Counted from the first letter of the stretch, positions 1 through 8,983 are shown. The stretch is DNA of 64,000 bases from Corallococcus sp. NCRR (GCF_026965535.1 NZ_CP114039.1:6634001-6698000); one strand, 5' to 3'. Numbers and translations: made by a program. Notes: generated from the letters alone by a model not told the origin.

Positions 1-1721
1 GACGCCTGGAGCTCCTCCAGCGTGAACTTGCCGTCCGCGCCCGAGGCGCCGTCCGCCGACTGCTCGGTCAGCATCACCAGGTTCATGCGCGAGCGCGGCT
101 GCTGGCTGCGGGGCCCGGGCCCGTGCATCGGGGAGTAGCCCGACAGGGGCTGCGCCGGGTTGGTGAGCCAGTAGCTGTCGTTGGCGTTGTAGGTGAAGTC
201 GCGGCGCTCCAGCTGCGGCACCTGGGCGAAGGGCACCAGGCCGGGGCTGCGGGCGCCGGGGGCCTCCACCCACTCGTTGACGGAGGTGCTGCCATCCAGC
301 AGCACCAGGTTGAGGTTGCGGAAGAACAGCGTCGCCACCGGATCCGCGCCGGAGGTGGCCTGCTGCCACGCATCCAGCGCCGCGGGGCTCAAGTTGGGCG
401 TGGCCGCCGCGTCCGTGTACCAGGCGTTGCCGTCGCGATCCGTGGCCAGGGTGTTGACCCAGGGGATGCCCTGCACGGTGGCGAAGGCGTTCTTGAACTC
501 CTGGAGGTTCTTCGCCCGGTTCATCGCGTGGAACTGGGCCAGCAGGACGGTGTTCTCCAGGTTCGCGTCCCGGTAGGTGAACGCCACCTGCGCCGTCCAG
601 TCCGTCACGCCCGGGATGGCGAGCATGGGACCGAAGTGGCTGCTGTAGAGCGTGCGCGAGATGTTCGTGAGCGAGCCATCCGGCAGCCGCACCAGGATGG
701 TGTGCGTGCGCGCGGTCATCTCGCGCTCCTGCCCGTCGTACAGGTAGTGCGTCGGCTTGCCCGGCACGAGCTTCAGCCGGTACAGCGTCATCCGCTGGCC
801 GGCGGACACGGTGTGCGTCCACGCGACGTTGTCGTTGAAGCCGATGAGCACCCCGGGCACGCCCACCAGGGACGCGCCGTAGACGTTCATCACGTCCGGC
901 ACGGTGAGGTGGCTCTCCCACAGCCGCAGCTCGCCCTGCCAGGGGAAGTGCGGGTTGGCCACGAGCATGCCGTGGCCGTTGGCGGAGCGCTCCGCGCCAA
1001 TGGCCCAGCCGTTGCTGCCCAGGTCGTGATCGCGCAGTTGCTGGAATGCCTGCGGCGGCGGCACGTCGATGCGCTGCCCGCCGGTCACCGTGGGCGGCTG
1101 GGCGTTGGTCACCGCCGCGACGAACTGGTAGCTGCTCGAAAGCAGGGCCAGGCTGATGTGGTACGCCATCAGGTCCACGTCGTCGATGGGCCTCACCCAC
1201 GCGGCGTTGGCGCAGGCCGCGGGGCGGGCGGCGGGCTCCACCTGGGACAGGTAGTGGTTGTAGCCGGCGGCGTAGCCCTGGATCATCGCCCGCACGTCCT
1301 CGGGCAGCGCGGGCAGCGCGTCCTTCGCGCGCGCATGGACACCCAGGGAGAGGTAGCCGAAGTCACTCGCCACGTTGGCGTTGCCCGCGCCCGGGCCCAG
1401 GAACCGGGCCCGCTCGCTGCGCACCTTGAGGATCTGATCCGCCAGCGTGCACACGTTGTCCTGGGCGAACGCGTAGCCCTGGCCAAACGCCGCGCTGCCC
1501 AGGTTCTTCGCCGTGATGTGGGGCACCCCGTTGCCCGAGCGCCGGATCGTCGCCTCGTAGCGTGGCGCCGGCTCTGGCGTGGGCGGCGCCTCCGGGTCGT
1601 CATCGCACGCGGAAACGCCCAGCAGCACGGCGAGCGCGAGCGCACGACGCTGCCAGGGACCGCGACGCGTGGAGTGGGAGGGGACGGCGGAAGGGATCCT
1701 CGGAGAGCGGGCAGGGGGCAT
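1..1721 (-). CDS. Penicillin acylase family lipoprotein, 3' end cut by window
   Basis: Ntn-hydrolase amidase of the penicillin/AHL acylase family, expected to remove acyl side chains from an amide substrate in the periplasm or at the cell surface; the substrate cannot be told from sequence. The frame is open from ATG at 1721 to the left edge (573 codons visible, C-terminus missing). The N-terminus has a basic stretch, a hydrophobic run and a lipobox-like LGVSAC, suggesting a lipoprotein. The motif LGSNGWAIG places the autoproteolytic nucleophile at Ser236, at the predicted junction of small and large subunits. It aligns throughout with the protein at 6542-8983 (shared blocks such as FPWQGELR/FPWEGSLR and MTLYRLKLVPG). 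It is clearly the real gene rather than the long open frame antisense to it, which has no recognisable domain. Confidence 0.88.
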   Translation of the reverse strand, partial: MPPARSPRIPSAVPSHSTRRGPWQRRALALAVLLGVSACDDDPEAPPTPEPAPRYEATIRRSGNGVPHITAKNLGSAAFGQGYAFAQDNVCTLADQILKVRSERARFLGPGAGNANVASDFGYLSLGVHARAKDALPALPEDVRAMIQGYAAGYNHYLSQVEPAARPAACANAAWVRPIDDVDLMAYHISLALLSSSYQFVAAVTNAQPPTVTGGQRIDVPPPQAFQQLRDHDLGSNGWAIGAERSANGHGMLVANPHFPWQGELRLWESHLTVPDVMNVYGASLVGVPGVLIGFNDNVAWTHTVSAGQRMTLYRLKLVPGKPTHYLYDGQEREMTARTHTILVRLPDGSLTNISRTLYSSHFGPMLAIPGVTDWTAQVAFTYRDANLENTVLLAQFHAMNRAKNLQEFKNAFATVQGIPWVNTLATDRDGNAWYTDAAATPNLSPAALDAWQQATSGADPVATLFFRNLNLVLLDGSTSVNEWVEAPGARSPGLVPFAQVPQLERRDFTYNANDSYWLTNPAQPLSGYSPMHGPGPRSQQPRSRMNLVMLTEQSADGASGADGKFTLEELQA

Positions 1722-1754
1722 CGCGCGCGGAGGATAGGAAAACCTGATTCGCAA

Positions 1755-1767
1755 GGTCAAATTGACC
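1755..1767. promoter_or_regulatory. Palindrome upstream of penicillin acylase gene, candidate operator/promoter
   Basis: GGTCAA-A-TTGACC is a perfect 6-1-6 inverted repeat in the AT-richer gap of 134 bases before the acylase start at 1721. Read on the minus strand its right arm TTGACC resembles a -35 box, with TATCCT (1736-1731) 18 bases later as a possible -10. That would give a very short leader. The symmetry is seen directly; an operator or promoter role is inference. Confidence 0.35.
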
Positions 1768-1855
1768 AGCCTTGATTTTCAGCCAAACCATTACAGCGGT
1801 ATTAATTCGTTCTTCGAGACAAAAAGGATGTAACGCGGTCGCGTGTGACAGGGGC

Positions 1856-3010
1856 TCAAGCGACCCGTGAGGGCATGTCGTCGCCGGGCGCGGCGGTGCC
1901 TTGTCCCCAGAGCGAGGCCGGCGCTTCGCCGAAGCCGTCCGGCACGGCGTGGATGCCGTAGACGCACTCGTGGGGCGAGCCGCCCTCCAGCTCCATCAGG
2001 CGGTCACAGCTCCCCGCGTCCAGGTCCACGACGTACAGGGCCGCGGGCCGCTGGCTGCCCACGAGGAAGCGGTTGCCACCGAACGGCGCGAGCCCCCGGA
2101 CGAAGGGCGGATCGCCGGGGATCTCCACGTGCTTCCTCCAGCTCCCGTCACAGGATTGTTGCACCAGCCGGTTGCCGTGGGTGTCGTTGTAGACGAGCGT
2201 GTCCCCGTGCCGCAGCAGGTTGTGGTTGGGCCGCATGATGCGGTCCTGCCGGGCCACGACGCGCGCGGGCCCCTGGTCCGGCAGCAGCACGCCCACCCAC
2301 GATGACGACGTGAAGCTGGAGGCCATGAAGCGCAGCGCGAAGAGGCTGGAGGGCCGCGCCGCCTGCTCCTTCTTGCCCAGGCGCCGCTGCAGCGCGCCGG
2401 GGAGGTCGAACAGCCACTGGATGCGCCGCGACGCTCGCGAAGGGACGAAGCCGAAGGACAGGAGCAGTCCCTCGGGACAGCGCGCCACGCTGTTGACGTG
2501 GACGAAGTCGAACGCGGTGGGCAGCTTGCGCGGGTCCCGGTAGTCGTCGCACGGCTCGCCGTGAAGCGCGTCCAGCAGGTTCAGCTCCCGGGCGAGCGCC
2601 TTGTCCTCCCGCCAGCTCCAGGCGCGGAGGACGGCGCCGTCCCAGCCCAGCTTCATCACCACGTCCGACGCGCTGGCCGTGACCCAGACGCCGTCCGGCT
2701 CCACCAGGATGTCGTGCACCTGCCCGAGCAGCGGGTGCGTCAGCTCGCCCACCTGCTTCCAGGCGCGGTCGAAGACATAGAGGCGGTCCGTCACCGACAC
2801 CACAATGCGCTCCGCGTCCCCGCTGATGCCCCGGGCGCCGCGCAGCCCGCCGCGCGGGTTGGGATCGAAGGCGCGAAACGGCGACTCGGGGATGGGCCAC
2901 TTCGCCAGCACGCGTCGCTCGTTCACGCTGACGAGCCGCACGGAGCCACTGTGCGCGCCCGGCTCGGTGATCCGGATGATGCTGCTGACCAGGAGGCGCG
3001 TGTCGTTCAT
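1856..3010 (-). CDS. Beta-propeller-like protein of unknown function
   Basis: Protein of 384 residues with no signal peptide. It shows repeated short strand-turn units with periodic aromatic, Gly and Asp residues (for example HDILVEPDGVWVTAS, VNSVARCPEGLLLSFG, HNLLRHGDTLVYND and LAPFGGNRFLVGSQR), the pattern of a WD40/NHL/TIGR03032-like propeller. I do not recognise a catalytic motif, and a scaffold or ligand-binding role is only a guess. It is divergent from the methyltransferase at 3174 and shares a 163-base intergenic region with it. Its position beside a methyltransferase and a glycosyltransferase suggests a shared small-molecule or surface-modification role, but the sequence does not prove it. 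Confidence 0.7.
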   Translation of the reverse strand: MNDTRLLVSSIIRITEPGAHSGSVRLVSVNERRVLAKWPIPESPFRAFDPNPRGGLRGARGISGDAERIVVSVTDRLYVFDRAWKQVGELTHPLLGQVHDILVEPDGVWVTASASDVVMKLGWDGAVLRAWSWREDKALARELNLLDALHGEPCDDYRDPRKLPTAFDFVHVNSVARCPEGLLLSFGFVPSRASRRIQWLFDLPGALQRRLGKKEQAARPSSLFALRFMASSFTSSSWVGVLLPDQGPARVVARQDRIMRPNHNLLRHGDTLVYNDTHGNRLVQQSCDGSWRKHVEIPGDPPFVRGLAPFGGNRFLVGSQRPAALYVVDLDAGSCDRLMELEGGSPHECVYGIHAVPDGFGEAPASLWGQGTAAPGDDMPSRVA

Positions 3011-3056
3011 GGCGAAGGCGGGCTGGGCCGTGAGGCCCTGTCGAGGATGGGGCGCC

Positions 3057-3062
3057 CTTATA
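3057..3062 (-). promoter_or_regulatory. Candidate -10 element for the beta-propeller gene
   Basis: TATAAG on the minus strand lies about 47 bases before the ATG at 3010, inside an unusually AT-rich patch (about 3057-3100) of the divergent gap 3011-3173. The -35 region (TAAAAC around 3085-3080) is poor, so this is a weak call. Confidence 0.25.
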
Positions 3063-3173
3063 AGCGATTTCCTGGATGGGTTTTATTTCTTGTATTGCCT
3101 GCCTCTCGTTGACCACGCGAGTTGCGTCATGGAACCATCCCGGCCCCCTCCCAAGTGAAAGGCAGGTCGCAGA

Positions 3174-4049
3174 GTGAATCCCGGGATTGATCTCGCATCG
3201 CAGGTGTCCTCGCTCGCGGCCCGATTCCAGGGGTTCCTGCGGATGGAGCCCGCCGCCGCGAACCCCGCCATCCTCGGGTGGATCAAGGAAGTGGAGGGCC
3301 TGAGCGGGATGCTGACGGACGGGGCGGTGGCCCGGCTGGGGCCGCACGCCGCTTCGGTGGACAACCTGAAGCTCACGGTGCGCACCGCGCTCACGCGGCT
3401 CCTGGACTTCCCGTGGGTCAGCCCGGAGGTGAAGACGGCGGTGCATGGGTACCTGGAGCGCAACCCCGCTGCGCGTCAGGTGGGCAAGTACCGCTTCTCC
3501 TCGGACTGGATGTCCAACTGCGAGGCCGAGTGGCGCGAGACGCTCGCCCCGCTGATGGGCGCCCCTGGCGTCCGGGCGCTGGAGATTGGCAGCTTCGAGG
3601 GGCGCTCCTCGCTCTGGCTCCTGGAGAACGTGCTCACGCACGCGAGCTCCCGGCTGACCTGCGTGGACCTGTTCCAGGGTGACGCCGCGAAGCTGTTCGA
3701 CGAGAACCTGGCGGCGAGCGGCGCGGCCGAGCGCGTGGAGAAGCGCGCGGGCCCGTCCGGCGTCGTCCTGCGGCAGCTCCCGGCGGAGCCCGTGTACGAC
3801 TACATCTACGTGGACGGCTCCCACGAGGCGTACGACACGCTGGAGGACGCGGTGCTGTGCTTCCGGCTGCTCAAGCCGGGCGGCATCATGACCTTCGACG
3901 ACTACGGCATGGCCACCGCGCAGTTGGCGAACTACGAGAGCATCGACCGGCCCGACATCGGCATCGACGCCTTCGTCTCCGCGGCCGGGCGGCGCCTGCA
4001 GGTGGTGCGCAAGGGCTTCCAGCTCACCGTGCGGAAGCAGCCGGCGTAA
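3174..4049 (+). CDS. Class I SAM-dependent methyltransferase
   Basis: Protein of 291 residues starting at GTG 3174. After an N-terminal helical region of about 120 residues comes a Rossmann methyltransferase fold: motif I LEIGSFEGRSSLW (Glu137-Gly139 onward), an acidic end of strand 2 in LTCVDLFQGD, and the Methyltransf_24-type block YDYIYVDGSHEAYDTLEDA followed by LLKPGGIMTFDDYG. Family members methylate small molecules or sugars; the acceptor is unknown. The last 26 bases overlap, tail to tail, the end of the glycosyltransferase gene at 4024. The neighbouring glycosyltransferase and nucleotidyltransferase-like genes suggest tailoring of a glycosylated product (inference). Confidence 0.85.
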   Translation: MNPGIDLASQVSSLAARFQGFLRMEPAAANPAILGWIKEVEGLSGMLTDGAVARLGPHAASVDNLKLTVRTALTRLLDFPWVSPEVKTAVHGYLERNPAARQVGKYRFSSDWMSNCEAEWRETLAPLMGAPGVRALEIGSFEGRSSLWLLENVLTHASSRLTCVDLFQGDAAKLFDENLAASGAAERVEKRAGPSGVVLRQLPAEPVYDYIYVDGSHEAYDTLEDAVLCFRLLKPGGIMTFDDYGMATAQLANYESIDRPDIGIDAFVSAAGRRLQVVRKGFQLTVRKQPA

Positions 4050-5346
4050 TCGCGGCGCTCCCTGCCGTGGGCGCCTGGAGCAGCTGCTCGATGGCGTCCG
4101 CGGCCGAGGCGTTGCGCTCGCTGTCGTGGAAGCGCTCGCGCAGCGGCTCCATGGCCTTGCGCCACCGGGGATCGCCCACCAGCGCGTCCAGGTGCCGCAG
4201 CATCTGTGAGGCCTCCAGCGTCTTGGGCGGGCAGTGGACGCCCAGGCCGCGCAGCTCCACCTGGCGCGCCACCGCCGGCTGATCGAACGCCAGCGGGACG
4301 ACCACCATGGGCACGCCGAAGTAGATGCACTCCTTCACGGTGTTGAAGCCGCCGTGGGTGATGACCGCGGTGGCGCGCTCCAGCAGTTGGAGCAGCGGGG
4401 CGTGCTTCACCGCCACCACGTTGGAGAGCGCGTCGAAGCGCTGCGTCTCGTGGGTCGGGTTCACCGCGAAGACGAACTGCCACTGGGGCCGCTCGCGGGC
4501 GACCTCGAACATGGCGTCCAGCACCCGTGTCTCCAGGGCGCGGCTGTAGCCGCCCATGCCTCCCAGGGAGAAGAGGACCAGCGGCTTGTCCGCCGCCAGC
4601 CGCTCCCAGGGGAAGTCGGACGGAGGCCGGTCCAGGTCCACGCTCGGCCCCACGTAGAGGTACGTGGAGTCCACGCTGCCGGAAGGCTCGGCGAACTCGC
4701 GCGGGGCGAGGATGAGCTCCGGGATGCCGCGCACGAGGATGGGCTCGGGCTCCGTCGCCAGCTCCTCCACGGGATAGCCGTAGCGCAGGGCGATCCGCGC
4801 GTGGCGCTTGCGCATCCTGGGCGCCACGCCCAGCAGCTCCATCAGCGACAGCAGCGTGTGCACGCCCATGGCGCGCACCCGGCGCGAGAGGGTGGTGGAG
4901 GGACGGGCGAGGAACGGGTGGACCAGCTCGCGCGGGATGGTGACGTTGAAGAAGACGGCGGGCACCTGGCGGCTGCGCGCCACCATGGCGGGGTAGGGCA
5001 GCATGGAGTCGCACACCACCACGTCCGGCCGCGTGCGCTCGAAGAGCCCGTCCAGCGCGCCGTCGCCAATGGCCTTCAGCGCGTCATCCACCCGCCGCGA
5101 GTACTGGCGCAGCTTGCGCACGTGCTCCAGGAAGCCCCGGGCCCCGAAGGCGTGGAAGCTGCCCTCGGGGAACTGCTCCTCCAGGACGGGGAGGAACTCG
5201 AACCCGGCGCGCAGCACCAGCTCCCGGGCATCCACGGGGCCCGCGTACACCACGTGGTGGCCGCGCTCGCGCAGGGCCCGGGCGGCCTTGAGCGTGGGGT
5301 TGACGTGGCCGTGGCTGGGGTAGGGCGCGATGAGGACGTTCGCCAT
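4024..5346 (-). CDS. GT1-family (macrolide/UDPGT-type) glycosyltransferase
   Basis: Protein of 440 residues with the two-domain GT-B layout of family GT1. The N-terminal acceptor domain opens with IAPYPSHGHVNPTLKAARAL and has the characteristic HGH near the start. The C-terminal nucleotide-sugar domain carries SLGGMGGYSRALETRVLDA and then the PSPG-like block ITHGGFNTVKECIYFGVPMV ending in PLAFDQPAVARQVE, where the Asp-Gln pair typically contacts the sugar. It would transfer a sugar from a nucleotide donor to a hydrophobic aglycone in the cytoplasm; donor and acceptor are not predictable here. The upstream neighbour (5362-6414) is in the same direction with a 15-base gap, so the two are probably co-transcribed. 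The gene overlaps the methyltransferase tail to tail by 26 bases. Confidence 0.9.
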   Translation of the reverse strand: MANVLIAPYPSHGHVNPTLKAARALRERGHHVVYAGPVDARELVLRAGFEFLPVLEEQFPEGSFHAFGARGFLEHVRKLRQYSRRVDDALKAIGDGALDGLFERTRPDVVVCDSMLPYPAMVARSRQVPAVFFNVTIPRELVHPFLARPSTTLSRRVRAMGVHTLLSLMELLGVAPRMRKRHARIALRYGYPVEELATEPEPILVRGIPELILAPREFAEPSGSVDSTYLYVGPSVDLDRPPSDFPWERLAADKPLVLFSLGGMGGYSRALETRVLDAMFEVARERPQWQFVFAVNPTHETQRFDALSNVVAVKHAPLLQLLERATAVITHGGFNTVKECIYFGVPMVVVPLAFDQPAVARQVELRGLGVHCPPKTLEASQMLRHLDALVGDPRWRKAMEPLRERFHDSERNASAADAIEQLLQAPTAGSAAITPAASAR

Positions 5347-5361
5347 GGGCAGGAGGCCGCG

Positions 5362-6414
5362 TCAGTCCGGCAGGAAGGTGTTGCCCGCGATGGCTTCGTC
5401 CGCGGCGCGGGAGATCTTCTCGAACACCGCCTTCGCCTGCTGGAACCGGGCCGCCCAGGGGGAGTTGGGCAGGAAGCCGAGCCGGCCGAAGAAGGCGTGG
5501 AAGCGGGCCTGGAACGCGGCCTTCTCCGCCTCGGGGGCGTCGTTCTGGATGACCATCAGGGCCAGGAAGTACAGGCCGAAGAACCAGAACAGCGACTCGC
5601 GGTGCCGTCCGGCGTCGATCATCTCCCGCGTGCCTTCCAGGTACGCGCCCCGCAGGTGCGCGCGGAGCTTGAAGCCATAGGGCACGTCGCCCTTCTTCAC
5701 CTCGACGGCGCGGTCGAAGGCCTTCATGAAGTCCGCGAGGTAGCCCTCCACGTCCTGCCGAGACAGGTCCGCGCAGCCCAGCAGCGCCAGGCACTCCTCG
5801 TGGAGCGCCGCGTGCCCCTGCCGCTCCAGCAGCTCACCCGACAGGACGTAGCACTGGCGGACGGTGATGGGCTTCAGGTGGGACAGCGCCACCAGCCCCG
5901 ACAGGTACACCATGGCGGCGTGGAAGTTCAGGAGCATGCGCGGAATGGCTCCGGCGCCGGCGTCCTGCATGGCCTGCTCCAGGTGACCCAGGACGGCGCG
6001 CCGGTGGGAGTCACAGCGGGCCTTCACCCAGGTGCGGCGGGGAAACTCCCGGGCCACCTGTTCGTGCAGCGTCTGGAAGGCGCCCGTGGGGTCCGCGAGG
6101 ATGCGCCCCTCGCGCACGTTGTCCGCGTGCTCCGGATTGGAGACGACGCTCTCGAACTTCTGGAACAGCGCCGCGTCCAGGACGGAGCACTCGACGATGA
6201 CGCCCTTGTGGAGCATCTCCAGGCGCGAGGCCCGGGCCTGCTCCGCGTCGCTCGTGGCGACGACGAGGTCGACGTCGCGCCACGTGCTGAAGGGGGTGTC
6301 CAGCGGGAGCGACGCCATGCGCCCCGCGACGTAGGCCCCCATGAAGCCGGGGATCCGGCTGCCTTCGGTGTCCACCCAATGCTTCGCGTGCTCGAGCGCG
6401 TCCCGGACGATCAT
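5362..6414 (-). CDS. Nucleotidyltransferase-like protein
   Basis: Protein of 350 residues if it starts at ATG 6414. Residues from about 25 read GAYVAGRMASLPLDTPFSTW followed by RDVDLVVAT. This gives the Gly-Arg turn and Asp-x-Asp pair of the Pol-beta/aminoglycoside nucleotidyltransferase fold, and the remainder is mostly helical. Such folds transfer NMP to small molecules or proteins, but many members are uncharacterised, so the reaction is unknown. ATG 6414 is preceded by GGAG at a 9-base spacing. A TTG at 6465 in the same frame is better read as part of a TTGACA promoter element and is not used. Probably co-transcribed with the glycosyltransferase 15 bases downstream. Confidence 0.65.
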   Translation of the reverse strand: MIVRDALEHAKHWVDTEGSRIPGFMGAYVAGRMASLPLDTPFSTWRDVDLVVATSDAEQARASRLEMLHKGVIVECSVLDAALFQKFESVVSNPEHADNVREGRILADPTGAFQTLHEQVAREFPRRTWVKARCDSHRRAVLGHLEQAMQDAGAGAIPRMLLNFHAAMVYLSGLVALSHLKPITVRQCYVLSGELLERQGHAALHEECLALLGCADLSRQDVEGYLADFMKAFDRAVEVKKGDVPYGFKLRAHLRGAYLEGTREMIDAGRHRESLFWFFGLYFLALMVIQNDAPEAEKAAFQARFHAFFGRLGFLPNSPWAARFQQAKAVFEKISRAADEAIAGNTFLPD

Positions 6415-6436
6415 GGTGTCTGGCTCCGAAGCCCCG

Positions 6437-6465
6437 GGGTTACAGGGCTTCGAAGGGACTGTCAA
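6437..6465 (-). promoter_or_regulatory. Candidate sigma-70-type promoter for nucleotidyltransferase-glycosyltransferase pair
   Basis: On the minus strand a perfect TTGACA (6465-6460) is followed, after 17 bases, by TAACCC (6442-6437). This puts a start site near 6430, some 15 bases before the ATG at 6414 and its GGAG. The -35 is a full consensus match and the spacing is ideal; the -10 is weak. Its position argues against the upstream TTG start. Confidence 0.45.
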
Positions 6466-6541
6466 CGCAAGTCACTGATACATGGGAGTGACGGATTATC
6501 AAGACATCCCGGCGGACATGGCCATGGCTGAGCACGCCCCG

Positions 6542-8983
6542 CTACTCGAGCTTCGACGTGGCCTCGATGCGCAGCTCCAGCGTGGTGAGCGCCGGATCCG
6601 CGAGGATGTCCGCCGTGTTGAAGAGCACGGGGCGGAAGTGCTTGCTGGCGAAGAGGTCCGTCTGGTCCGCGAAGTGCGGGGACTCCGGGTCGGTGGACTC
6701 CGCGTAGGAGAGGACCGCGTTCGCCTTGGGGCCTTCCGGCGTGAACTCCATCACCATGAGGAAGCTGGTCCCGAAGTCGACCAGGTAGCCTTCCGGCGTG
6801 AGCCCCGTGCCGGAGGAGAGCAGCGGGCCCTGCGGCTGGGACTGGGGCAGCAGCGTCGCGTTCGCGCCGGAGTAGCCGACGACGTTGGTGACGCCCTCGA
6901 AGGCCGCGCCGCCGTGCAGCGGCACCTTGCGGTTTCCCTTCCAGGCGAACTGTACGTCGCCCAGCTTCGTCCCCACCGGGAGGCCCGCCTTGCCCAGGAG
7001 CGCCACGGCCTCCGCCAGCTTCTGGTTCACCGGATCCGCTCCGGACTCCGGCGCGGGCACCAGGCCCGCCGGCGTCACCGCGGCGCGGGCCGGATCGAAG
7101 GGCTGCGCGAAGAGGGCGCCCCGGTCCACGAGGTCGGAGCGGTTGAAGCCGTTGAGGAACTCGCGCCAGACGATGGCGCCCGTGCGGTCCGCATCCAGCC
7201 GGCCATCCCACGCCGCGATCAGCCCGCACGCCTCCGCGATGTCCACCGGCGCGCCGTCGACGACGATGGGCTCCGCGCCCTGGCAGCGCTGCACCACGGC
7301 CGTGCGCAGCTGCTCCGCCACCCAGGTGCGGTTGCTCAGGATGGCCTGCTCGGCCTCCTCGCGCGTGAAGCGCCCGTCGCTCCCGGCCGCCGCGGTGTCC
7401 CCCTGCTCGGTGATGAGGGTGAGGTTCATGTGCGAGCGCGTGCTCATCCGGCCGCGGGTCCCGAAGATCTCGTAGAGGAAGGGCAGGTCCAGCAGGGGCT
7501 GGGCGGGGTTGGTGAACGTCGCTGGATCATTCGCGTTCATCACGAAGTCCGTGCGGCGCAGCTGCGGCATGACGTCCGTGGGCACCAGGCCGTGCGACTC
7601 GCTGTCCAGGCCCACCCATTCGTCGCGGGACGTGCTGCCATCCAGGAGCACGAGCCCCAGCGACGCGAACACCGGCGCGTCCGGGGTGGACTCGAGCGAC
7701 TCGCGATACGCCGCGACGGTGGCGGGGCTCAAGTAGGGGACCCGGGACGCGTCCACGTAGCGCGTGTCTCCAGCCGCGCTCGTCATCAGCGTGTTCACCC
7801 AGGGCGCGCCGCGTACCGTGCGCTCCACGTCCGCGGCCTCGTCGATGCCGTGGGCCGTGTTCAGGCGCACCCAGTGCTCCGCGAAGCGCGGGTTGTCCTC
7901 GGTCGCGTCGCGCGTCGTGTACGCGGTCTCGCCCGTCCAGTCCGCGCCGGGGCCGGCCAGGATGGGGCCGTAGTGGCTGCGCCAGAAGGTGCGCGTCTCC
8001 TGCGTCATGCGGTCGTCGTCCCCGCGCACGTAGACGGTGACGGTCCGAGACGTCATGCGGCGGGTCGCTCCGTCGTAGACGTATGCCGTGGGGTCGCCCG
8101 GCACGAGCTTGAGCCGGTACAGCGTGAGGTGGCTGGACGCCGTCACCGTATGCGTCCACGCGAGGTCCCGGTTGAAGCCGATGTTGATCGCCGGCACGCC
8201 CAGAAGGGACACGCCGTACACGTCGAGCTTGCCGGGGATGGTCTGGTGGCTCTCGTGGAAGCGGAGGCTGCCCTCCCAGGGGAAGTGCGGGTTGGCCACG
8301 AGCATGCCCCGGCCGCTGGCGGTCTTCTCTCGGCCCAGCGCCCAGCCGTTGCTGCCCAGCTCGTCCTTGCGCGGCGACAGCGCGAGCGGCCTCGACTGGA
8401 GCCGCTCACCTCCGGTCTCCGCGCCCGGTGGTTGCGCGTTGCCCACGTAGCCCAGCAGCGGGATGAGCGTGTCGAACAGCGACAGGTCCAGGTGGTACGC
8501 CATCAGGTCGTACGCGCTGATGGGCTTCACCCACTCGGCGTCCCGGCAGGGCTCGGGACGCTGATCCGCCGGCACGTCCGCGAGGTACTGGTTGTAACCG
8601 GCGGCATAGCCCTGCATCAGGTCGCGCAGCTCCTGCGACTGCTCCGCGAAGCCGGCTTCGGCGCGGGCCCGCAGCGCGAGCCCCAGGTAGGTGAAGTCAC
8701 TTTCGAGGAAGGCATCCTGCGGGCCCCGGCCCAGATAGCGGGCGCGCTCGCCACGGACCTTGAGGAACTGATCCGCGAGGATGCACACCGCGTCCTGCGC
8801 CTGCGCGTAGCCGATGCCGGCGCCCAGGCCGCGATAGCCATCCGCCTGGATGTGCGGGACGCCGTAGGACGTGCGGTGAAGGGTGGCCTTGAGCGGGGTG
8901 GAGGCGGGTGGATCGTCGTTCCGGCAGCCGCCGAACGCCGTCAGGGTCAGCAACAGGGAAAGGGGGATTCGGGATGTGCGCAT
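6542..8983 (-). CDS. Penicillin acylase family protein
   Basis: Full-length Ntn-hydrolase acylase of 813 residues, normal for the family. The N-terminus has a hydrophobic run and LTAFGGC, a lipobox-like site, so it is probably an exported lipoprotein. The motif LGSNGWALG places the N-terminal nucleophile after self-cleavage at Ser211, with the small subunit before it and the large subunit after. Conserved blocks include ANPHFPWEGSLRFHES, VPAINIGFNRDLAWTHTV and a downstream MNANDPATFTNPAQPLL. It would cleave an acyl-amide bond (lactam side chain, acyl-homoserine lactone or lipopeptide; not resolved). It is a close paralogue of the partial gene at the left edge, and the two bracket the tailoring genes between 1856 and 6414. 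Confidence 0.92.
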   Translation of the reverse strand: MRTSRIPLSLLLTLTAFGGCRNDDPPASTPLKATLHRTSYGVPHIQADGYRGLGAGIGYAQAQDAVCILADQFLKVRGERARYLGRGPQDAFLESDFTYLGLALRARAEAGFAEQSQELRDLMQGYAAGYNQYLADVPADQRPEPCRDAEWVKPISAYDLMAYHLDLSLFDTLIPLLGYVGNAQPPGAETGGERLQSRPLALSPRKDELGSNGWALGREKTASGRGMLVANPHFPWEGSLRFHESHQTIPGKLDVYGVSLLGVPAINIGFNRDLAWTHTVTASSHLTLYRLKLVPGDPTAYVYDGATRRMTSRTVTVYVRGDDDRMTQETRTFWRSHYGPILAGPGADWTGETAYTTRDATEDNPRFAEHWVRLNTAHGIDEAADVERTVRGAPWVNTLMTSAAGDTRYVDASRVPYLSPATVAAYRESLESTPDAPVFASLGLVLLDGSTSRDEWVGLDSESHGLVPTDVMPQLRRTDFVMNANDPATFTNPAQPLLDLPFLYEIFGTRGRMSTRSHMNLTLITEQGDTAAAGSDGRFTREEAEQAILSNRTWVAEQLRTAVVQRCQGAEPIVVDGAPVDIAEACGLIAAWDGRLDADRTGAIVWREFLNGFNRSDLVDRGALFAQPFDPARAAVTPAGLVPAPESGADPVNQKLAEAVALLGKAGLPVGTKLGDVQFAWKGNRKVPLHGGAAFEGVTNVVGYSGANATLLPQSQPQGPLLSSGTGLTPEGYLVDFGTSFLMVMEFTPEGPKANAVLSYAESTDPESPHFADQTDLFASKHFRPVLFNTADILADPALTTLELRIEATSKLE

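Noticed and set aside
123-1775. A 550-codon plus-strand open frame opposite the left acylase gene
   Set aside because: The minus-strand frame from 1721 to the left edge encodes a clear penicillin acylase with signal, nucleophile Ser and conserved blocks; the plus frame has none.
6415-6465. TTG 6465 as the start of the nucleotidyltransferase-like gene
   Set aside because: The codon is part of a consensus -35 hexamer, and no ribosome site precedes it. ATG 6414 has GGAG at proper spacing.
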